Assembly (NCBI RefSeq): GCF_030867385.1
Contig: NZ_JAPFBJ010000001.1
Location: forward strand, 496,001-560,000
Origin: Sphingobium sp. DEHP117
Lineage (GTDB): Bacteria; Pseudomonadota; Alphaproteobacteria; Sphingomonadales; Sphingomonadaceae
Reading direction: 5' to 3'
Length of the DNA: 64,000 nt
The notes under the pieces are model-generated. The model did no database searches. It was not told the DNA's origin and was given only the letters and a program-made list of their open reading frames with translations. Of this stretch, positions 50,663-59,910 are shown in pieces (position 1 is the first letter of the stretch; the number at the start of each line of letters is the position of its first letter). The position numbers and the translations under genes are program-made.

Positions 50663-52510
50663 TCAGTGCATTCGGCGGACGGCGAAGCGGGCGAGGTCGT
50701 GCAGCGGCATCGCCTTTGGCCCCAATGCCTCAAGGGCATGGTGGCAGGCGTCTTCCAGCATGCTTGCCTTGCGCGCCGCGCCATCCAGGCCGAGTGTGTT
50801 GGTTGCGCTCTGGCGGCCGGCCGCCCCGTCTTTCCGCAGGGCCTTGCCGACGACCGACGGGTCACCCACGCTGTCGAGCATGTCGTCGCGGATCTGGAAC
50901 ACCAGCCCCAGATTTTCGGCGAACCGGAGCAGCTTCTCGCGCTCCTGCTCCGTGCAGGGGCCAAGCATTGCGCCCGCTTCGACCGCGAACCGGATCAGCG
51001 CGCCGGTCTTGCGCGCCTCGCATTCGAAAACATCCTGCGCGGTCGGGTGGGGCGGAGGATGGAGGTCCATCATCTGCCCACCCGCAAGCCCGTCTTGCCC
51101 TACAGCACGGGCAAGTGAGAGCACCAGACGCGCCCTCAGTGCGCCGTCGGGGTGGGTGGCCTCGTCCGCCAGAATTTCAAACGCGAGCGCGAGCAGCGCA
51201 TCGCCGGCCAGCACCGCCGTAGCCTCGTCGAACTTGCGGTGCAGCGTCGGCTTGCCCCGGCGCAGATCGTCGTCATCCATGCAGGGCAGGTCATCGTGCA
51301 CCAGCGATTGCGCGTGCACGCACTCGATGGCCGCGCCGATGCGCAGCGCGTGGGCATAGGATCCGCCGACCAGATCCGCGACGGAGGCGACGAGCAGCGC
51401 ACGAAACCTTTTGCCCGCGCCGGTGACGGCATAGCGCATGGCGTCGGCCAGCCGGCGGTTGCGCGTGTCACTCTGGCCGATGGCGCTTTCGAGTACGGCA
51501 TCGAGGTCGGCCCGCAGGCGCGAGAGCCGATCCTCCAGCGATCCCGAATCGCCCGGCGTGCTCAGCGGCTCGAGCCCGGCCGGGCGGAACCGCACCCGCT
51601 CGGGCGCGCCATCCGTTTCCTCCAGCGCGAAGCCTTGGTCGACCAGCGCATCGCACACCCCACGCACCGCTGTCTCGGGTGTCGAGGCGGCGGCAGTGAG
51701 GCCGATCACCCCGGCGCGTGCGATCAAATCCACCGGCAGGTCGCGTGCGGTGGCCACCAGCCGCGCTTGCGGGCAACCGGCGCTTAATGCCACCTCCACC
51801 AGCCGCCGCGCGTTGGAGGACATCGTGTCCCCCACCACCAGCACGAGGTCCGCCTGGGGCGCGATTGCGGAGATCGCGCGCTGGCGGTTCGTGGTGGCGT
51901 AGCAGATGTCGCTCGCGCGGGGGGCCGCGCAATCCGTGAAGCGCGCACGGATCGCGGCTATCATTTCCTCGGCGTCGCCCGCAGCGAAGGTCGTCTGCAC
52001 TGCAAAAGCAACCGCGCTGTTGGGCGCGAGGTCGAGCACATCCAGATCCTGCGGATGGGTAACAAGGGAAATCGCGCCTGCGGGCAGCTGGCCCAGCGTG
52101 CCGACAATCTCGGGGTGCCCCTGATGGCCGATCAGCAGCACATGGCGCCCGGCGCGATACCATGCCTCCACCTCGGCATGCACCTTCGCCACGAGCGGGC
52201 AGACGGCGTCCACCACGCGCAGATTGCGGTTATGCGCCGCGTGCTTGACCGCACGGGCGCTGCCATGGGCGGAAAGGATCGCCATCGCTCCGGCAGGAAT
52301 TTCGTCCACCTCCTGCACGAACACCGCGCCGAGCGCCTCCAGCCGGGATACGACCTCGCGGTTGTGGACGATCGCGCGCCGCACATAAACCGGCGCTCCG
52401 TGCAGCGACAGCGCCTGCTCGACCGCATCGATCGCGCGCTCCACGCCCGCGCAGAATCCGCGCGGGTTGGCGAGCAGCACGCGCCGCTGATCCTGAGTGC
52501 CGATACTCAT
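50663..52510 (-). CDS. Fused IspH (HMBPP reductase) and prenyl diphosphate synthase (CrtE/IspA type)
   Basis: The 615-residue chain has two enzymes. Residues 9-311 are IspH: C20, C104 and C203 for the 4Fe-4S cluster (G-F-C-A-G-V, D-A-V-C-P-L-V, D-I-C-Y-A-T), H82, H-Q-G-H-P-E at 129-134, and S230-S231-N232. After a short linker, residues 323-615 are an E-isoprenyl synthase: A-G-K-R-F-R near 364, first Asp motif D405-D-L-P-C-M-D, second motif D-D-M-L-D. At position -5 from the first Asp it has Gln, not the aromatic residue of farnesyl synthases, which points to a C20 product (inference). The start at 52510 follows AGGAAG. It would couple IPP/DMAPP supply to GGPP for carotenoids. Confidence 0.9.
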   Translation of the reverse strand: MSIGTQDQRRVLLANPRGFCAGVERAIDAVEQALSLHGAPVYVRRAIVHNREVVSRLEALGAVFVQEVDEIPAGAMAILSAHGSARAVKHAAHNRNLRVVDAVCPLVAKVHAEVEAWYRAGRHVLLIGHQGHPEIVGTLGQLPAGAISLVTHPQDLDVLDLAPNSAVAFAVQTTFAAGDAEEMIAAIRARFTDCAAPRASDICYATTNRQRAISAIAPQADLVLVVGDTMSSNARRLVEVALSAGCPQARLVATARDLPVDLIARAGVIGLTAAASTPETAVRGVCDALVDQGFALEETDGAPERVRFRPAGLEPLSTPGDSGSLEDRLSRLRADLDAVLESAIGQSDTRNRRLADAMRYAVTGAGKRFRALLVASVADLVGGSYAHALRIGAAIECVHAQSLVHDDLPCMDDDDLRRGKPTLHRKFDEATAVLAGDALLALAFEILADEATHPDGALRARLVLSLARAVGQDGLAGGQMMDLHPPPHPTAQDVFECEARKTGALIRFAVEAGAMLGPCTEQEREKLLRFAENLGLVFQIRDDMLDSVGDPSVVGKALRKDGAAGRQSATNTLGLDGAARKASMLEDACHHALEALGPKAMPLHDLARFAVRRMH

Positions 52511-52552
52511 ATGCGCCTGCTTCCTGTCAAATATGCGCCTGCTTCCTGTCAA
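52509..52552. repeat. Perfect 22-base tandem duplication at the fusion-gene start
   Basis: Two exact 22-base copies (52509-52530 and 52531-52552) lie head to tail over the ribosome-binding site of the IspH fusion gene. Each, read on the minus strand, contains TTGACAGGAAGCAGGCG. The copy nearer the gene supplies the AGGA site; the other repeats it upstream. Confidence 0.8.
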
Positions 52553-52613
52553 ACTTCTGGCATCCTCTTTTTCAGGCGTTAGCATGCAACGCCCGATACC
52601 TGCGGAACACCCA

Positions 52614-52623
52614 CCCCTAGGGG
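52614..52623. promoter_or_regulatory. Palindrome in the divergent crt promoter region
   Basis: CCCCTAGGGG is a perfect 10-base palindrome roughly midway between the divergent IspH-fusion and crtI starts. It is a candidate control site for both arms, for instance by the LOV-HTH protein (inference). No consensus was confirmed. Confidence 0.35.
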
Positions 52624-52696
52624 CAGGTTGCACAGGTGTGATCGATCCCTATCTGCCGGGGTCGGAGATGCCTGTGACGAAAGTGTATTGATCTTC

Positions 52697-54169
52697 ATGC
52701 CCAGTCAAAAGTCAGCCGTCGTCATAGGATCCGGGTTCGGTGGGCTGGCGCTGGCCATCCGGCTCCAGAGCGCGGGAATCGCCACCACGATCGTCGAGGC
52801 GCGAGACCGTCCGGGCGGCCGCGCCTATGTCTGGAAGGAAGCGGGCTACACCTTCGATGCCGGGCCGACCGTGGTGACGGACCCGCCGTGCCTCGAGGAA
52901 TTATGGGCACTATCCGGCAGCCGCATGGCTGATGATGTGACGCTGCTGCCCGTCCAGCCTTTTTATCGTCTGTTGTGGAACGACGGGACGGCCTTCGATT
53001 ATTCCAACGACGCTACCCAGCTGAATGCCGAAATTGCGCGGCTCGACCCCGCCGATGTCGCCGGATACGCGCGGTTTCTCGACTATTCGCGAGCGGTGTA
53101 TGAGGAAGGCTATGTCAAGCTCGGCGCCGTGCCGTTCCTCGATTTCGGGAGTATGCTGAAGGCCGCCCCCGCGCTCGCCCGGCGTCAGGCCTGGCGCTCG
53201 GTCTATTCCATGGTCTCCAGCTTCGTGAGCAACGAGAAACTGCGTCAGGCGCTGTCATTCCATACCCTCCTCGTGGGCGGCAACCCGATGCATACCAGCA
53301 GCATCTACGCGCTCATTCATACGCTGGAGAAGGACGGCGGCGTGTGGTTCGCCAAGGGCGGCACCAACGCGCTCGTGAATGGCATGGTCGCGCTGTTCAA
53401 GCGGCTGGGCGGTAAATTGCTGCTGGGCGAGGCGGCGACGCGCATCATCCATGCAGGCAAGCGCGTGACGGCTGTTCAAACCGCAGCCGGGCGTACGCTC
53501 AAAGCAGACATGATCGCCAGCAATGGTGATCTGGTTCACAGCTATGGGCTGATCGAGGGTTCATCCTATGCGCAAGGCAGGGTGCGCGCGCTGAAGCGCA
53601 AGCGTTTCTCGCCCAGCCTGTTCGTGGTTCACTTCGGGCTGAACGGCACCTTCCCGGATGTTGCTCATCATAGCATATTGTTTTCAGATCGTTACGGCCC
53701 GTTGCTCAACGATATTTACAAGAGTGGCATACTCCCCCCAGACCCGTCGCTCTACCTCCACAACCCCTGCGCCACCGACCCCTATATGGCGCCGCCCGGC
53801 AAATCCGCCCTCTATGCGCTCGCCCCGGTGCCGCATATGGGCCGCGCGCCGGTGGACTGGGCGCGCGAGGGGCCGCGCTATCGCGAGGTCGTGTTGAACC
53901 GGGTGCGAGACCTGCTGATCCCGGACCTGTACGAGCGTCTGGACCATTGTTTCCACTATACCCCGCAGGATTTCTCCGACGATCTCGGCGCGCATCTCGG
54001 CAGTGCGTTCAGCCTCGAACCGATACTGACGCAAAGCGCCTGGTTTCGCGGCCACAACCGCGATGATCATTTCGGCAATCTTTATTTCGTCGGCGCGGGG
54101 ACCCATCCCGGCGCGGGGATACCCGGCGTCGTCGGCAGCGCCAAGGCGACCGCAAGCCTTATGGTGTGA
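52697..54169 (+). CDS. crtI: Phytoene desaturase CrtI
   Basis: The 490-residue protein has the N-terminal FAD motif V-V-I-G-S-G-F-G-G-L, D-R-P-G-G-R-A near residue 40, and the C-terminal carotenoid-desaturase block G-A-G-T-H-P-G-A-G-I-P-G-V. It converts phytoene to lycopene at the membrane. The ATG at 52697 is chosen because the FAD motif then lies 10 residues in; a longer in-frame start near 52628 would add a chain with no family match and run through the palindromic promoter. crtZ follows 28 bases later. The promoter region is shared with the IspH fusion gene. Confidence 0.94.
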   Translation: MPSQKSAVVIGSGFGGLALAIRLQSAGIATTIVEARDRPGGRAYVWKEAGYTFDAGPTVVTDPPCLEELWALSGSRMADDVTLLPVQPFYRLLWNDGTAFDYSNDATQLNAEIARLDPADVAGYARFLDYSRAVYEEGYVKLGAVPFLDFGSMLKAAPALARRQAWRSVYSMVSSFVSNEKLRQALSFHTLLVGGNPMHTSSIYALIHTLEKDGGVWFAKGGTNALVNGMVALFKRLGGKLLLGEAATRIIHAGKRVTAVQTAAGRTLKADMIASNGDLVHSYGLIEGSSYAQGRVRALKRKRFSPSLFVVHFGLNGTFPDVAHHSILFSDRYGPLLNDIYKSGILPPDPSLYLHNPCATDPYMAPPGKSALYALAPVPHMGRAPVDWAREGPRYREVVLNRVRDLLIPDLYERLDHCFHYTPQDFSDDLGAHLGSAFSLEPILTQSAWFRGHNRDDHFGNLYFVGAGTHPGAGIPGVVGSAKATASLMV

Positions 54170-54197
54170 CGGGCGCTCCTCCGCTATAGTCTCGGCC

Positions 54198-54695
54198 ATG
54201 CATACCGCCACCCTCATCCTGATCTTCCTTGGCACGGTCGCCGCCATGGAGCTGTTCGCCTATGCCATGCACCGCTGGGTGATGCATGGGCCGGGCTGGT
54301 TCCTGCACGCCAGCCACCACCGTGCACGCACCGGGCCGTTCGAGTGGAACGACTTTTACGCCGTCATCTTCGCTGTGCCCTCCATCCTATTGATATACTT
54401 GGGTGTTCGTGGCGGCTGGGGCGATGGTGCGACGGCGGTGGGCGCAGGCATTGCGGGCTATGGCATGATCTATTTCGGCTTTCACGACTGGATCGTGCAC
54501 CAGCGCCTGCCGCACCGCATCGTGCCGCGCTCGCGCTATTTCAAGCGCATCGTGCAGGCCCACCGGCTGCATCATGCGGTCGAGAGCAAGCGCGGCACGG
54601 TGAGCTTCGGCTTCCTCTATGCCCCGCCGGTTGACGCCCTGAAAGCGGCGCTCAAACAGTCGGGTGAGGCGCGGCTGCGGGAGCCCGGCACCTAA
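54198..54695 (+). CDS. crtZ: Beta-carotene hydroxylase CrtZ
   Basis: This 165-residue membrane protein of the fatty-acid-hydroxylase superfamily has the CrtZ histidine clusters H-R-W-V-M-H, H-A-S-H-H, F-H-D-W-I-V-H and H-R-L-H-H. It hydroxylates both rings of beta-carotene to zeaxanthin. The ATG at 54198 gives the usual length. Its end overlaps the end of convergent crtB by 4 bases. No crtW ketolase or crtG hydroxylase is in the window, so zeaxanthin is the last product encoded here; nostoxanthin or glycosides would need genes elsewhere. Confidence 0.93.
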   Translation: MHTATLILIFLGTVAAMELFAYAMHRWVMHGPGWFLHASHHRARTGPFEWNDFYAVIFAVPSILLIYLGVRGGWGDGATAVGAGIAGYGMIYFGFHDWIVHQRLPHRIVPRSRYFKRIVQAHRLHHAVESKRGTVSFGFLYAPPVDALKAALKQSGEARLREPGT

Positions 54696-55624
54696 CCCGG
54701 CCGCGTCCAGAGGCCGGTGCGCAGGGTGTAGGCAGGCGTGAAGGGCGCGCGCATCAGGGCGCCAGCAAACAGCGCCAGCTTGGCGGCAGCGCCAGTGCGC
54801 ACCCGCTCGTCCCACGCGCTCGTCTCCCGTTGCACCACGCGCTCGCCGATCGCGCCGTAAATCGCGTCCGCCGCCAGCACGGCGAGGCGCGAACGGGGCG
54901 CAAGATGCGCCGCGCCGATCCGCGCCGATGCACGATAGGGGCGAGACAGCTCCACCAGCCGTTGCGCCATCCGCGCCAGCCTGGGTCGATGCCGGGGCAG
55001 GTGGATGTCCGCCTCGGCCAGTCCCTCCGCCTCCAGCCATTGTGCCGGCAGATAACAGCGCCCGGCCAGCGCATCGGGCACGATGTCGCGCGCGATATTG
55101 GCAAGCTGAAACGCCAGCCCGAGGTCTGACGCGCGATCGAGCACCTCCCGCTCGGCCGGATCGACGCCCATCACCACCGCCATCATGCAGCCCACGCTGC
55201 CCGCGACATGATAGCAATAGCGCAGCAGGTCGTCCTCGCTCTCCGGCCGCCAGTCCGCCGCATCGAGCGCGAACCCGGCGATATGGTCGTCGATGAAGGC
55301 GCGGGGCATCTGTGTTTCGCGCGCAACGAGGCGCAGCGCCGCGAACGGTGTCGGAACCGCCGCATCGCTGGTGAGCGCGGCGTCGGTCAACGCCACCAGC
55401 CGCATATGAGCCTCGCCCGCGTCGTCCTGCACCGCCGCAGCAGCGCCGCCCAGTTCCTGCCCATCGGTCATGTCATCCGCCGCGCGGCACCAGGCATAGA
55501 GCAGCCATGCCCGCTCGCGCGTCATCGGCGCGAACAGCCTGCTCGCCGCCGCAAAGCTCTGAGATCCGCGCGCGATGCTCTGATAGGCGGCCTGCACCAG
55601 CGCGGCGCGATCGGCTTGCGTCAT
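54692..55624 (-). CDS. crtB: Phytoene synthase CrtB
   Basis: This is a 310-residue squalene/phytoene synthase with D-x-x-x-D in A-A-D-D-M-T-D and the second motif L-A-N-I-A-R-D-I-V. It joins two GGPP to phytoene. The ATG at 55624 overlaps the crtY stop (ATGA); longer in-frame starts lie in crtY. It receives its GGPP from the fused IspH-prenyltransferase, and its product goes to CrtI encoded on the opposite strand. Confidence 0.93.
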   Translation of the reverse strand: MTQADRAALVQAAYQSIARGSQSFAAASRLFAPMTRERAWLLYAWCRAADDMTDGQELGGAAAAVQDDAGEAHMRLVALTDAALTSDAAVPTPFAALRLVARETQMPRAFIDDHIAGFALDAADWRPESEDDLLRYCYHVAGSVGCMMAVVMGVDPAEREVLDRASDLGLAFQLANIARDIVPDALAGRCYLPAQWLEAEGLAEADIHLPRHRPRLARMAQRLVELSRPYRASARIGAAHLAPRSRLAVLAADAIYGAIGERVVQRETSAWDERVRTGAAAKLALFAGALMRAPFTPAYTLRTGLWTRPG

Positions 55625-56775
55625 CTTCCGCTGCCCATCAGCGCCCGCACCGCCGCCGCTATCGAGACCGGCGGCTTGCCGGTCAGGATGGCGAGCTTGT
55701 CCGAGGCGGTGAGCGCACCCGCATAAAACCGCCCGATCCGTTCCGGAGAGAGGCGATAGAAATGCGCGAAGATGAGGTGGCGCTCCTCCGGTTTGGCGGC
55801 ATGGAACAGCATGCGGTTCAACAGCCGGAAATAGCCGCTCTCCCGCCAGTGCGCCATGAAGCGCGCGCGCGTCCACCGCGCCAGCTGCGCGCCGTCGAGT
55901 GGGCCGGGCAGGACAGACAGCTCCTCCGCCAGCCGCAGCGCCAGCCCGAAGGAATAGCCCGTCGTCGCATGAAAAAATCCACCGCGCAGGCCCAGCCGCG
56001 CTATCGGGTCATTCTCCGGCCAAAACAGATCGGGATCGCCGCCGATCAGGATCGGCAGCACGCCCGTCTCCTGCCGCACTTCTTCGCCCGAAAGCCCGCG
56101 CGCATGCGCCAGCGCCCGTACGCGATCCGCCACTTGGCCCACATCAAGATCGGGCGTGTTGCTATAGTAAGTGTCCTCCACCAGCACCGTCTCGGCGCTC
56201 AGCGGCAGCACATAGACAAAGCGATAGCCGTCTATCTGCGGCAGCCGCGCGTCCATCACCGTGGCGCAGTCCGGCTCCGGCGCGCGCGCCGCGAATTCGA
56301 TGCCGACGAACTTCTGCCACCCCAGCTCCAGCCCCGGCATCGGCCCGTCCGGCCCGCGCGCGTCGATCACCGCGCGCGCCGCAATCCGCTCGCCGGTGCC
56401 AAGCGTCACGGCGTCTGTCTCTACCCTCGTCACCTCTGTGTTCAGCCAGTAAGCCGCCTCGGGCAGCCGCGCCCGCACCAGCGCATCGAGCGCCGCCGCA
56501 TTGGTCGCGTTATAAGCCATGGGAAGCATGCGCTCGCGCCCTTCAAAGGCCACGCGGTGGCGCGGCCAGCGTACCGGGGCGAGCGCCTCGACCAGATCGC
56601 CCGCGCCCGGCGGCACATCGCTGTCGAAGAACGACCAGACATGATTGCCGCCAAAGCTTGCCCCGCCCTCGATCAGCAACAGCGGAATGTCCGGCCGCCG
56701 CGCCGCCAGCCGCAGCGCCGCCAGCGCCCCCGCCAGCCCGCCGCCGACAATCACCAGAGGAAGCTCGCGCGTCAT
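55621..56775 (-). CDS. crtY: Lycopene beta-cyclase CrtY
   Basis: This 384-residue flavoprotein has the dinucleotide-binding motif V-I-V-G-G-G-L-A-G at its start, I-E-G-G-A-S-F-G-G-N-H and the C-terminal F-H-A-T-T-G-Y-S-F-G typical of CrtY. It cyclises both ends of lycopene to beta-carotene. The ATG at 56775 is chosen; an in-frame extension to 56889 has no family match. The promoter must lie in 56776-56903, shared with the divergent DUF2141 gene. It precedes crtB with a 4-base overlap. Confidence 0.93.
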   Translation of the reverse strand: MTRELPLVIVGGGLAGALAALRLAARRPDIPLLLIEGGASFGGNHVWSFFDSDVPPGAGDLVEALAPVRWPRHRVAFEGRERMLPMAYNATNAAALDALVRARLPEAAYWLNTEVTRVETDAVTLGTGERIAARAVIDARGPDGPMPGLELGWQKFVGIEFAARAPEPDCATVMDARLPQIDGYRFVYVLPLSAETVLVEDTYYSNTPDLDVGQVADRVRALAHARGLSGEEVRQETGVLPILIGGDPDLFWPENDPIARLGLRGGFFHATTGYSFGLALRLAEELSVLPGPLDGAQLARWTRARFMAHWRESGYFRLLNRMLFHAAKPEERHLIFAHFYRLSPERIGRFYAGALTASDKLAILTGKPPVSIAAAVRALMGSGR

Positions 56776-56903
56776 CAAGGGGGTCTTATCCTTTGCTGGC
56801 AAGCAAACCAAGCGGCAAGACATGTACTTTGGGGAGGAGGGGAGGTGCGTGCCCCGCAACCAGCACTCTTTCCTTGGGCCGCCGGGCATTGTAACGAGGC
56901 GCG

Positions 56904-57362
56904 ATGCTTCCTGCCGCCCGCCTGCTCACAGTCTGCGCACTGCCCTTGATGGCGCTGGCGCTTTCCGGTTCCGCATCGCCTACGCCCGCGGGTTCCGGCG
57001 CGCTGGATATCGAGATCACGGGCATCCGCTCCGCGCAAGGCGTGGTGCGGCTCGCGCTATGTCCGCCGCGCTCGGGCTTTCCCGATTGCGGAGCGTCTGT
57101 CATCCGGTCCACTTCCGCTCCTGCGGGGCGCGGCCATCTGCGTTTTCATCTGGCGGATCTGCCGGAGGGGCCGCTCGCCGTCAGCGTCTTTCACGATGCC
57201 AACGGCAACGGGCGCATGGACAGCTTCGTCGGTATCCCGCGCGAAGGATATGGCTTTTCGGGCAATCCGCCTTTCCGCCCGCGCGCGCCGCGTTTCGAGG
57301 AAGCACAGCTCAACCTGTCCGGTCACAGCAGCATCACGATCAGCCTGCGCTATCTCCTCTGA
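56904..57362 (+). CDS. DUF2141 secreted protein
   Basis: This 152-residue protein has a signal peptide (L-L-T-V-C-A-L-P-L-M-A-L-A-L ending near S-A-S-P) and the DUF2141 fold: L-D-I-E-I-T-G-I-R-S-A-Q-G near residue 35, a V-F-H-D-A-N-G-N-G-R-M-D segment that resembles a calcium loop, and G-F-S-G-N-P-P-F. In sphingomonads it often sits beside carotenoid genes, though its role is unknown. It is divergent from crtY. Confidence 0.8.
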   Translation: MLPAARLLTVCALPLMALALSGSASPTPAGSGALDIEITGIRSAQGVVRLALCPPRSGFPDCGASVIRSTSAPAGRGHLRFHLADLPEGPLAVSVFHDANGNGRMDSFVGIPREGYGFSGNPPFRPRAPRFEEAQLNLSGHSSITISLRYLL

Positions 57363-57450
57363 GGGGTGGCGCGCAAGCCCCGGCGCGCCGCAACCGCCCC
57401 GATCATTTATTGCCTTTGTGTGTTAACCTTCTTCCTGTAGATTGGCAGCC

Positions 57451-59151
57451 ATGGAGAGCGATATGCCGATTTGGCGGGAGTGTTATAGCCACCCCGTCGC
57501 TTGGGACACTGCTTTTGAGCCGATGTCCCTTCCCGATATGCTGCTGAAAAAGGCGGAAGAAACGCCGCTGGCGCCTGCGATAGATTTCATGGGTCGCAAG
57601 TTCAGTTATGCCGACGTGGCGCTGGGTGCCTGCAAGGTGGCCCGCGGACTGGTGGAGCTTGATGTCCGCCGGGGTGACCGTGTCGGGCTGTTCCTGCCCA
57701 ATGTGCCGCATTATGTCGCCGCTTATTATGGCGCGATGATGATGGGCGCGATTGTGGTCAACTTCTCGCCGCTCTACACGGTGGAGGAGCTGAAATATCA
57801 GGCGGAGGACAGCGGCACCAAGCTGCTGTTCACCCTCTCGGCCAAGGCGTTGTTCCCCCGCGCGGTGGAGGTGTTGAATCAGAGTTGCCTTGAGCATCTG
57901 GTCGTCGGCTCCATCGCGGGCGCGTTGCCCGTCGGCAAGTCGCTGCTCTACCGGCTGTTCAAGAGCGAAGAAGAGGCCGAGGTGCCAGACGGTGACCGGC
58001 GCATCACCCGCTTTTCCAGCTTGATCGACAATGATGGCGATTGCCTGCCGGTGCCGATCGATGCGGTGAACGACATAGCTCTGCTGCAATATACCGGCGG
58101 CACCACCGGCACGCCCAAGGGCGCCATGCTGACGCACCAGAACCTCACTGCCAACGCGCGTCAGGTGGCTTTGTGCGATCCTGAGCCGCCAGAACATGAC
58201 CGGGCCATCGGCGCGCTCCCGCTGTTTCATGTCTTTGCCAATACCTGCGTGTTGAACCGCACGGTTGCGCGCGGCGGGGAGATGGTGCTGCTGCCCCGGT
58301 TCAACCCCAAGCAGGTGATGGACGCGATAGAGCGCACCCACGCGCCGCTGATGTTCGGCGTGCCGACCATGTATCAGGCCATGCTCGACAGCCCGGCGCT
58401 GCATGGCGCGGATCTCTCTTCGCTCCAGGTCTGCATTTCCGGTGGCGCCCCCCTGCCGCAGGAGCTGAAACTGCGGTTCGAGGAGGCCACAGGCGCGCGC
58501 ATTGTAGAAGGCTATGGCCTGACCGAGAGCAGCGGCGTGGTCAGCTCCAACCCTTATGAGGGCGGCACCAAATTCGGCACCATCGGTCACCCGATGCCGG
58601 GCACGCGCGTCAAGCTGCTCGACCGGGAGGACCCGACCCGCGATGCCTTGCCCGGGGAACCGGGCGAGCTCGCCTTTTCCGGCCCGCAGGTGATGAAGGG
58701 GTATTGGCGGCGGCCGGATGCGGACAAGGATGTTTTCGTCAATGGCTATCTCCGCACCGGAGATGTCGCGACAATAGACGAAGAGGGCTATATCCGCATC
58801 GTCGACCGGATCAAGGACATGATCACCGTCGGCGGCTTCAAGGTTTTCCCCAGCCAGGTCGAGGCGGTGCTTTACCGGCACCCGGCCGTGAAGGAGGCAC
58901 TGGTCATCGGCATTCCCGATGCCTATCGCGGCGAAAGTCCTAAAGCGTTCGTTGCATTGCGCGAAGGGACCGAGGCGAGCGGTGAGGAGCTGCAGGCGTG
59001 GCTCAACCCTCAGGTTGGCAAGCACGAGAAGGTGGTGTCGGTGGAAATACGCGAGAGCCTGCCGAAAACGCTGGTCGGCAAGCTTTCACGCAAGGAACTG
59101 GTCGCCGAAGAGCGGGAGAAGTACCAAGCTATGAAGAACGGCAATGGCTGA
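57451..59151 (+). CDS. Long-chain acyl-CoA synthetase (AMP-forming, FadD-like)
   Basis: This 566-residue ANL-superfamily enzyme has the P-loop [19 protein letters not shown] and the C-terminal [12 protein letters not shown] with the catalytic Lys near the end (L-V-G-K-L-S-R-K). It activates fatty acids with ATP and CoA. Length and motifs are complete. The ATG at 57451 is used; an ATG at 57463 or TTG at 57442 would also work. msrA starts 8 bases before its stop, so the two may be transcribed together. Confidence 0.9.
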   Translation: MESDMPIWRECYSHPVAWDTAFEPMSLPDMLLKKAEETPLAPAIDFMGRKFSYADVALGACKVARGLVELDVRRGDRVGLFLPNVPHYVAAYYGAMMMGAIVVNFSPLYTVEELKYQAEDSGTKLLFTLSAKALFPRAVEVLNQSCLEHLVVGSIAGALPVGKSLLYRLFKSEEEAEVPDGDRRITRFSSLIDNDGDCLPVPIDAVNDIALLQYTGGTTGTPKGAMLTHQNLTANARQVALCDPEPPEHDRAIGALPLFHVFANTCVLNRTVARGGEMVLLPRFNPKQVMDAIERTHAPLMFGVPTMYQAMLDSPALHGADLSSLQVCISGGAPLPQELKLRFEEATGARIVEGYGLTESSGVVSSNPYEGGTKFGTIGHPMPGTRVKLLDREDPTRDALPGEPGELAFSGPQVMKGYWRRPDADKDVFVNGYLRTGDVATIDEEGYIRIVDRIKDMITVGGFKVFPSQVEAVLYRHPAVKEALVIGIPDAYRGESPKAFVALREGTEASGEELQAWLNPQVGKHEKVVSVEIRESLPKTLVGKLSRKELVAEEREKYQAMKNGNG

Positions 59152-59677
59152 GGAAGTCGCGACATTCGCAGGCGGCTGTTTCTGGTGCACGGAGGCCGTG
59201 TTCCTTCAGCTCGCGGGCGTCATTGGGGTCGAGAGCGGCTATATCGGCGGCACTACCGTCAACCCTAGCTATGAGGAGGTGTGCAGCGGTCGTACCGGCC
59301 ACGCCGAGGCGATCCGCATCCGCTTCGATCCCGCTATCATCAGCTATGACGACCTGCTCGACATCTTTTTCGCCACGCATGACCCGACGCAGCTGAACCG
59401 CCAGGGCAACGACATCGGCACGCAATATCGCTCCGCCATCTTCCCGCATGACGCTGCGCAGGGGGAAGCGGCGCGGGCGGGGATAGAGCGTGCGCAAGCC
59501 GACTGGGCGATGCCGATCGTGACCACGATCGAGCCGCTGGCCGAGTGGTATCCTGCTGAGGGCTATCATCAGGATTACTGGAACCGATCGGGCGATCGGA
59601 ACCCCTATTGCATGGCTGTTATCCCTCCCAAGCTTCAGAAACTACGTAAGAAATTCTCCGACAGGCTGGCGGGATGA
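59144..59677 (+). CDS. msrA: Peptide methionine sulfoxide reductase MsrA
   Basis: This 177-residue protein has the catalytic G-C-F-W-C at residues 11-15, G-Y-I-G-G and Y-H-Q-D-Y-W. It reduces the S-epimer of methionine sulfoxide. Overlaps at both ends (8 and 4 bases) tie it to the acyl-CoA ligase and the lipoprotein gene. The recycling Cys found near the C-terminus of some MsrA is represented by one C in P-Y-C-M-A. Confidence 0.95.
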   Translation: MAEEVATFAGGCFWCTEAVFLQLAGVIGVESGYIGGTTVNPSYEEVCSGRTGHAEAIRIRFDPAIISYDDLLDIFFATHDPTQLNRQGNDIGTQYRSAIFPHDAAQGEAARAGIERAQADWAMPIVTTIEPLAEWYPAEGYHQDYWNRSGDRNPYCMAVIPPKLQKLRKKFSDRLAG

Positions 59678-59907
59678 TGCCGCGCGCGCTGTTGGGCGCA
59701 GGCCTCGCCGTCGTGCTTGCAGGCTGTGTCAGCACGGTCGGCAAGGTCGTCACCGCGCCGGTCAAGGCTGGGGCCAAGGCGGCGGACTGGATGACGACGA
59801 GCCAGGACGAGGCAGACCGCAATCGCGGGCGGGAGATACGCCGTCAGGAAGAAGCCGCGCGCAAGGCCTGCCGTAAAGAAGGCAGGCGGGACTGCGGGGA
59901 AGACTGA
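59674..59907 (+). CDS. Small lipoprotein of unknown function
   Basis: This 77-residue protein has a lipoprotein signal with lipobox L-A-G-C (Cys18) and a charged, Arg/Glu-rich C-terminal helix ending [10 protein letters not shown]. The two late cysteines could pair. It overlaps msrA by 4 bases. No family is recognised; it may be an envelope or stress-linked protein by position only. Confidence 0.68.
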   Translation: MMPRALLGAGLAVVLAGCVSTVGKVVTAPVKAGAKAADWMTTSQDEADRNRGREIRRQEEAARKACRKEGRRDCGED

Positions 59908-59910
59908 AGC

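Noticed and set aside
52525-52552. Two TTGACA boxes as -35 elements for the IspH fusion gene
   Set aside because: They lie inside the tandem repeat 15-42 bases from the start codon, leaving no room for matching -10 boxes outside the coding sequence.
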